DNA of 64,000 bases from Arcticibacter sp. GTDB lineage: Bacteria; Bacteroidota; Bacteroidia; 2-12-FULL-35-15. The notes beneath the pieces were generated by a model, which searched no databases, was not told the DNA's origin, and was given only the letters and a program-made list of their open reading frames with translations. Shown one piece after another: positions 59,001 to 64,000 of the stretch. Positions within the stretch are counted from its first letter, which is position 1. Every line of letters starts with the position of its first letter. The stretch is taken from contig JAJNQB010000013.1 in assembly GCA_021155045.1 (NCBI GenBank), forward strand, positions 160,599-224,598, in the 5' to 3' direction. The translations under genes and the position numbers were made by a program.

Positions 59001-61361
59001 ATAACTGGAGGTGCTCCTCCATATTCCGTTTTATGGACTGCGGGTGGACAAACAAATGCAAACCCTACAAATTTATCTGCTGGAATTAATACTATAACTG
59101 TTACGGATGTAGCTGGTTGTATCTCTTCTGCATCAGTAAATATTTTACAACCTGCAGCAATTGCTCATGCTATCAGTTCTATTACAAATGTTACGTGTTA
59201 TGGTATCTGTAACGGTTCTACTACTGTGTTGGCTTCAGGAGGAACAGGAACAATTAATTATTTATGGACTCCTACAGGAATAACAACAAATACAGCTACA
59301 AACCTTTGTTCAGGTAGTTACACTTGTACAATTACAGATGGAAATGGATGTATTGCAACAGATACTGCTGTAATTGTAGCTCAACCTAATGCTTTGGTAA
59401 TAGCGAGTAGCACAGTTACAAATATTACATGCTTTGGTGATAATAACGGAAGCATTACAACAACAACTGCAGGAGGTACACCTTTTTATACTTTCACATG
59501 GACGCCAAATATAAGTTCTGCTCCTGTTGCAAATACATTGCCTCCCGGACCTTATTCTTTAACAGTTTCAGATGTTAATGGTTGTACAGCCACTCAAAAT
59601 TGGAATATTACTGAACCAGCCGCATTAACAAGTAATCAAACAGCAACCCCATCTACTTGTAGTTTAGCAAATGGAACTGCCACTGCAACTCCATCGGGAG
59701 GAACTACACCTTATACATATCAATGGAATGACCCTGCTTTACAAACTTCAGCTACAGCAAATAGTTTACAGGCAAGTACATATAATATAATTATAACCGA
59801 TAACAACGGCTGTTCTGTGTCAAATAGCGTTATAATAAACGATCTACCAGGACCAGCAATCGACAGTGTTATTTATACTCCTGTTCTTTGCTTTGGTGGA
59901 AATACTGGTACGGCAACAGTAAATTTAACTGCGGGCTTAGGAACCGCTCCATTTAATTATCATTGGAACCCCAACGCACAAAGTACTCCTACAGCCACAG
60001 GATTAAGTTTAGGTCTCTATACAATTGATGTAATGGATAGCAATGGATGTGCTACAACTGGTTCAATTTATATAACAGAACCTCCTCCATTTACTTTAAT
60101 AACAAGCACAGCAGACACAATCTGTTATGGAGATACGGCACAAATTTATGCACAAGCAACTGGAGGAACTCTTGCCTATATATACAATTGGACTGGCGCT
60201 TCAGGAACAGGATTAACAGGAACTGGACCTCATTTAGTTACTCCTACTACTCCAACTATTTATACCGTTCAAGTTACAGATGCTAACGGATGCTCGGCAG
60301 GACCAAATACAATTAATATTTTTGTAAGACCACAACTAACAGTTACAGCAACGGATATTTTTATATGTGATGGAATTGTGGGAACAATTAGTGCTACAGC
60401 ATCTGGCGGAAATGGTGGTCCATATACATACTCATGGAATAATGGCCCTTTAACATCATCTCAAAATGTTACTGGAAATACAAGCTCATCACCAACGAAC
60501 TACATTGTAACTGCAAGTGATGGTTGTTCTACAAATGCTATTGATACAGCAACTGTAACTGTAAACCCTGGTTCTATTGCAGTATTTATAGGATCTGACA
60601 CTGTTGGTTGTGAACCGCTCACCGTTACATTTACTGCTGTTAGTAACAATGGTATAATTTACAATTGGAATTTTGGTGATGGAGGAACAGGTATCGGCTC
60701 TCCAATTACACATACATTTACCAACTCAGGAACATATACTGTTACAATGACTGTAACAACAAGTGCTGGATGTACTACTGTAATTGCTGGCAACAATAAT
60801 ATTGTTGTGAACCCTGTTCCAAACGCTGAATTTACTTTTTCACCAAACCCTGGATCTTATTTATCCCCAACGATTAGTTTTACTGATTTATCTACAATAA
60901 CCATAAATAATTGGAATTGGAATTTTGGAGATAATGGTTCATCGTCCAATACATCAACTATACAAAACCCGTCACACGACTACAGTGGACCTGGGATGTT
61001 TCAAACTCATTTAATTGTTACAAACCAATTTGGCTGTGTTGATTCTGTTGTACATTATGTAGAAATAAAAGATGATTTTGTTTTTTATGCTCCTAATGCA
61101 TTTACTCCTAACAGTGATGGCACTAACGATAAATTTTTATCATTAGGAGTTGGTTGGGATATTACAACATTTGAAATGTACATTTTTGACCGTTGGGGAA
61201 ATCAAATTTTTTATACTGATGATTACCGAAAAGGCTGGGATGGACATGCAAACGGTGGTTCTAACTTAGCTCAAATTGATGTATATGTTTGGAAAGTGTT
61301 TTTAAAAGATACATCGGGAGGGAAACATAACTATATAGGACATGTAAGTATAGTCAAGTAA
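56001..61361 (+). CDS. Main part of the giant SprB-repeat/PKD adhesin with T9SS type B sorting domain (5' end lost by frameshift)
   Basis: The frame is open from before 55971, so the GTG at 56001 is only nominal. It continues the N-terminal domain with GSNDPDGDSLSYTLM. About fifteen SprB repeats follow, of the kind NVSCNGGNNGNATIGVTGGT then PPFTYLWNNGQTT and ATDAAGCSA, plus two related Ig-like units. Near the end are two PKD domains (YNWNFGDGGTG; WNWNFGDNGSS). The last 90 residues, FYAPNAFTPNSDGTNDKFL then MYIFDRWGNQIFYT and GHVSIVK, are the gliding-motility-associated C-terminal domain that routes cargo through type 9 secretion. It should be a long surface filament or adhesin. Internal repeat copies are diverged, so array errors in assembly are less likely than in perfect repeats. 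Confidence 0.88.
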   Translation: MGQPFCFNNGSNDPDGDSLSYTLMTPMHTATVPVTYIAPYSASQPLTSSPACTFNAATGDMCVTPTAIQVTVFTVLVREWRGGVLVGSVMRDIQVRTVTCTNNNPYLNGINNTGAYTMNACVGNPISFNIPSFDANASQNVTLTWNSGISGASFSPTGGTGGTASRPVGLFTWTPTMADVSSTPHCFTVKVTDNNCPFNGSQTYSFCITVGGFNTTTSSTNATCTAANGSATVNVAAGGVTPFTYAWSPTGVTGATASNLTAGTYTCVTTDALGCTRTNIITVAANPGGTAAVSSFTNVSCNGANNGSITVSMSGPTTPPFTYAWSPSGGTSATATGLAPGTYTCTVTDANGCVSTVTRVITQPPVLTVSPTFTNVGCNGGNSGTATATPAGGTGPYTYLWMPGAFSTSSISSLSVGTYTVTVTDSRGCTATGTANITQPPVLAITSNPFSANCGQANGSATVSGSGGFAPYTWSWSNGQTGTSATGLVAGTYTVTITDINLCTQTAPVTIGNIAGPIATITAFTNVSCNGGNNGNATIGVTGGTPPFTYLWNNGQTTPTASNLAAGIYSVVATDAAGCSATTNVTITQPTVLVANAVRTNPICFGQSNGTASASAVGGTPPYSYSWTAPGTPTTSSINGLAAGTYTVTVTDSKGCTRTAVVTLTNPPVVNTTIAVTPVSCNGGCNGTATASASSGTSPYTYLWNNPSAQTTSNATGLCAGNYTVTVSDANGCPSQAVATITQPTLLVSNLSSSANNVCFGACSGFAQVTATGGVAPYTYNWLPSGGTTATATNLCAGTYTCTVTDARGCISTTIATITQPSQLIASVTGNDITCAGTCNGTGNISFTGGTAPYTFLWTPSLQTIYNPVNLCVGTHTATITDANGCAVSGTITLNQANTPLVVTTSTTSSNCGQSNGQACATVSGGLAPYTYIWNDISVSQMACTNPIPSGTYNVDVTDAAGCTITQVANVNDISAPTVTITGHTDLLCYGFSNATATTNITGGAPPYSVLWTAGGQTNANPTNLSAGINTITVTDVAGCISSASVNILQPAAIAHAISSITNVTCYGICNGSTTVLASGGTGTINYLWTPTGITTNTATNLCSGSYTCTITDGNGCIATDTAVIVAQPNALVIASSTVTNITCFGDNNGSITTTTAGGTPFYTFTWTPNISSAPVANTLPPGPYSLTVSDVNGCTATQNWNITEPAALTSNQTATPSTCSLANGTATATPSGGTTPYTYQWNDPALQTSATANSLQASTYNIIITDNNGCSVSNSVIINDLPGPAIDSVIYTPVLCFGGNTGTATVNLTAGLGTAPFNYHWNPNAQSTPTATGLSLGLYTIDVMDSNGCATTGSIYITEPPPFTLITSTADTICYGDTAQIYAQATGGTLAYIYNWTGASGTGLTGTGPHLVTPTTPTIYTVQVTDANGCSAGPNTINIFVRPQLTVTATDIFICDGIVGTISATASGGNGGPYTYSWNNGPLTSSQNVTGNTSSSPTNYIVTASDGCSTNAIDTATVTVNPGSIAVFIGSDTVGCEPLTVTFTAVSNNGIIYNWNFGDGGTGIGSPITHTFTNSGTYTVTMTVTTSAGCTTVIAGNNNIVVNPVPNAEFTFSPNPGSYLSPTISFTDLSTITINNWNWNFGDNGSSSNTSTIQNPSHDYSGPGMFQTHLIVTNQFGCVDSVVHYVEIKDDFVFYAPNAFTPNSDGTNDKFLSLGVGWDITTFEMYIFDRWGNQIFYTDDYRKGWDGHANGGSNLAQIDVYVWKVFLKDTSGGKHNYIGHVSIVK

Positions 61362-61380
61362 TAAATTTTTTTGTGAAATA

Positions 61381-61425
61381 AAAACGGAAAGGATGTTATT
61401 TTTATAACATCCTTTCCGTTTTCCA
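61381..61425 (+). terminator. Terminator after the first adhesin gene
   Basis: A perfect 19-bp stem (61381-61399 with 61404-61422, core CGGAAAGGATGTTAT) around TTTT follows the stop by 20 bp. The rest of the gap to 61698 is AT-rich and holds no gene and no full promoter that I can defend. Confidence 0.8.
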
Positions 61426-61698
61426 AAAAATCTTAACATCTTAAATTGAAAAGAAATTAATTACAAAAAAGGTTTTTGTTAAATTAATAAATATTACATC
61501 ATTTTAAAAAAATATATTCAAAAAAAACGACCAACTATTTGTAAGTGTCTTTAAAGCAAGAATTTTGCAAGACCATTATTAGTCTTAAATTAATCTTAAT
61601 AAAACAGTTGATAACATTGAAAGAAACTAAGTAACTATTTAAAAATACAAACGTAAAGAGATTCTAAATAAGGCTTATTTTATTAGTTTTACAAGCTT

Positions 61699-64000
61699 AT
61701 GAAAATAAAACATCTATTTCTTTTAATTTTATTTTTTACAGTTGAATTTGCTTCATCTCAATGCGGACCAGGCACACCAACGTTTAATGTAAACCTGTCT
61801 GCCAGCACTACAGCCACATGGATTAGTCCTAATATAGGAAGAAACGATTATTGTTGTGGTGCAACAGGAACTGATAGGTGTATTAAATTTGTTATTACCT
61901 TACATCCAAATGCCGTAGGTGTAAGCTTTGATATAGCATCTGGAGCTATACCTGGCGGAGCACTTTTTTATCAAATTAATTGTGGACCACCTGCTCCTCT
62001 TGGTCAACCTGTATGTCTATCCGGAGCCGGACCTCATATTTTAACCTTTTGCAAGCCAGGAAGTAATGCAAATACTTATCAAATAACATCAATTCCTCCT
62101 GCAATTGCTGGAACAGATGTAGTTTTAAATGAAGGTTGCACTGGAGCCTTTACTGCATCTGGTTTCCAACAATCAACAATTACTTGGAACTCTATTTCTC
62201 CTGGTGCTTTAGGAGCTTATAACAGCTATTTATCTTGTACAACAAATTGTACTAATCCTACAATTACACCTACGGGTATTCCCCCTGCATACATTGATTT
62301 TAGAGTTTGTGGTCAGCCTGCTGCTCCTTGTAACTTAACCACAGTTTGTGATACTGTTCGAGTTATTATCAATCCAACACTTGGTGTGTCCATCATACCA
62401 ATCAATCCTACAATTTGTTTTGGGCAAACATCTACAACACTCACAGCCAATGGAACTGGGGGCTCTCCGCCTTATACTTATTTATGGAACAGCGTAAATC
62501 CGTCCCAATCAATCAATGTTGGAGTTGGTAATTATAATGTAGTTGTTTCTGATGCTTCAGGCTGCCCATCAGCATCAGCATCTGTAACGGTAACAAGTTA
62601 CTCTGTTGCTATTACAGCCAATGCTGGACCTGATAGAACAATTTGTTCTCAAGGTACTCCTACAGCTACTATAACGGGAAGTGTTACGGGAGCTTCAGGT
62701 GGGATTTGGTCGAATGGCGCAGGAACCTACTCTCCCAATAATACAACTTTAAATAATATGACTTACACTCCAACTCCTGCTGAGGTGGCTGCTGGATTTG
62801 TGAATTTATATTTAACTACCACAGGTAATGGTTCGTGTCCTCCAGGCAAGGATACTGTTCGTATAAATATTGCAGGATTTGGTAGTGCTGTATCTACTTC
62901 AAGTACAAATGTTAATTGTAATGGAGGAAACAATGGAACAGCAACGGTAACAGTTACTGGTACAACAGGCCCTTTCACCTATTTATGGAATACTGTACCA
63001 GCTCAAACAACTCCTACTATCAGTAATTTACCTATTGGAACATATTCGGTTACCATAACCAATTCTTATGGTTGTACTTTTCCTACTTCAATTACCATAA
63101 CTCAACCTACCTTATTAAATGTTTCCAATACAACGACAAATGTATCATGTTTTGGTGGTAATAATGGAAGTATTACCGTTACACCAAGCGGAGGAACTCC
63201 TCCTTATACTTATTCTTGGTCGCCAGGAGGACAAACTACATCCACAATAAACTCTTTAACAGCTGGAACTTATTCGGTAATAGTTACTGATTTTAATGGA
63301 TGCATAAGAAATGCTAATTATACAGTAACACAACCTCCTATTCTGAACGTAACGCTGGCTGGAACAAATGTGAGTTGTTTTGGAGGAAGCAATGGAACAA
63401 TAAATTCAACAGTAACTGGAGGTACTGCTCCTTATACTTATAGTTGGAATCCTATATTTGCAACCTCTCCAAATTTAACTGGAATACCTATTGGTACTTA
63501 TACCTTAACTGTAACAGATTCTAAAGGTTGTACCCGTTCAAGTTCATTTACAATTACTTCTCCAACCGCACTTAGCCTAGCAGTTAATAGCACTAATGAA
63601 ACTTGTGATTACCTAAACAATGGAACTGCTACTAGTATTGTTTCTGGCGGAACACCTGCTTATACTTATTCTTGGCAGCCAGGGGGACAAACTACGGCTA
63701 ATTTATCTAATCTATCAAACGGATCTTACTCATTAACTGTTACAGATAATAACGGATGTACCATTGCAGGTTTTGCAACCATTACACAACCTACCCCAAT
63801 TGCAATTGCCTTTACTAGTCAAGTTAATGTTTCTTGTTTTGGTGGTAACAATGGTTCTGTTACTGCTAATGTTACTGGTGGAACGCCTAATTATTCTTAC
63901 AGTTGGACGCCTTCGGGTGGTACTGGTGCTACGGCTTCTTCACTCACTGCTGGTACTTATACATTAACTGTTACTGATAATAATGCTTGTACTTTACAAA
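61699..64000 (+). CDS. Second giant SprB-repeat surface protein (runs off the right edge)
   Basis: The frame opens with ATG at 61699 and a signal peptide (MKIKHLFLLILFFTVEFA, then SSQ) and stays open for 767 codons to the window end. The first 200 residues are a Cys-rich domain (DYCCGATGTDRCIKFVI) different from the first adhesin's. From about residue 230 come SprB repeats, six in view, e.g. NVNCNGGNNGTATVTVTGTT and NVSCFGGSNGTINSTVTGGT. A C-terminal sorting domain is expected beyond the edge. It is the same class of surface protein as its upstream neighbour. Confidence 0.88.
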   Translation, partial: MKIKHLFLLILFFTVEFASSQCGPGTPTFNVNLSASTTATWISPNIGRNDYCCGATGTDRCIKFVITLHPNAVGVSFDIASGAIPGGALFYQINCGPPAPLGQPVCLSGAGPHILTFCKPGSNANTYQITSIPPAIAGTDVVLNEGCTGAFTASGFQQSTITWNSISPGALGAYNSYLSCTTNCTNPTITPTGIPPAYIDFRVCGQPAAPCNLTTVCDTVRVIINPTLGVSIIPINPTICFGQTSTTLTANGTGGSPPYTYLWNSVNPSQSINVGVGNYNVVVSDASGCPSASASVTVTSYSVAITANAGPDRTICSQGTPTATITGSVTGASGGIWSNGAGTYSPNNTTLNNMTYTPTPAEVAAGFVNLYLTTTGNGSCPPGKDTVRINIAGFGSAVSTSSTNVNCNGGNNGTATVTVTGTTGPFTYLWNTVPAQTTPTISNLPIGTYSVTITNSYGCTFPTSITITQPTLLNVSNTTTNVSCFGGNNGSITVTPSGGTPPYTYSWSPGGQTTSTINSLTAGTYSVIVTDFNGCIRNANYTVTQPPILNVTLAGTNVSCFGGSNGTINSTVTGGTAPYTYSWNPIFATSPNLTGIPIGTYTLTVTDSKGCTRSSSFTITSPTALSLAVNSTNETCDYLNNGTATSIVSGGTPAYTYSWQPGGQTTANLSNLSNGSYSLTVTDNNGCTIAGFATITQPTPIAIAFTSQVNVSCFGGNNGSVTANVTGGTPNYSYSWTPSGGTGATASSLTAGTYTLTVTDNNACTLQ

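Overview
The window reads as a low-GC chromosome segment of a member of the Bacteroidota. Evidence: giant SprB-repeat/PKD adhesins with a type B (gliding-motility-associated) C-terminal sorting domain for the type 9 secretion system, a PorV/PorQ-type outer-membrane protein, a GWxTD protein, lipobox proteins with C-K-K after the signal peptide, a flexirubin/aryl-polyene-type gene block, and several Bacteroidota-type promoters (TTTG, 19 bp, TAnnTTTG). I cannot place it below phylum. I saw no rRNA, tRNA, CRISPR array or transposase gene.

Layout. 1-16.4 kb is mostly housekeeping and envelope: start of acpS, a C45 peptidase-like Ntn hydrolase, a PlsC-type acyltransferase, a membrane pyrophosphatase with an unusual Cys/Met-rich tail, rlmB/GWxTD/rmuC, a CPBP protease, a BamA/TamA-type protein, a TPR-propeller protein, an exonuclease, an FAH-family enzyme and a DUF4197 lipoprotein. 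16.5-20.0 kb is different: three minus-strand genes separated by integron attC-like sites, with no integrase in the window (a CALIN-like cassette array). They encode a caspase-like peptidase fused to four helicase-associated (HA) repeats and two unrecognised proteins. 20.2-25.6 kb holds secreted proteins, a lycopene cyclase and recG. 25.8-29.1 kb is a small phenylacetate-type group (paaI, thiolase, paaY) interrupted by an AbiEii-type toxin-antitoxin pair. 29-34.5 kb carries secreted YciI and YwqK/TonB-C proteins and an outer-membrane pair. 34.6-39.5 kb is hpt-adk-obg followed by PAP2-crcB-pafA. 39.8-46.6 kb has a TPR protein, gyrA and clpC. 46.8-51.7 kb is a minus-strand operon (ammonia-lyase, ketoreductase, ketosynthase, ACP, acyltransferase) behind a clear promoter, fitting the start of flexirubin-type pigment synthesis. 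51.9-55.1 kb is a propeller-amidohydrolase fusion. 55.5-64 kb is two giant SprB-repeat surface proteins; the first is broken by a frameshift whose sequence suggests loss of one 10-nt tandem repeat unit, and the second runs off the window.

Most worth a second look: the integron-like array with its caspase-HA fusion, the Cys/Met-rich tail on the pyrophosphatase, the 10-nt frameshift in the adhesin, and an 80-bp MITE-like repeat present twice in inverted orientation (36.8 and 41.1 kb). Starts were moved downstream of the longest open frame where a signal peptide, a conserved N-terminus or a promoter decided it. Functions are inferred from recognised motifs; no database search was run.
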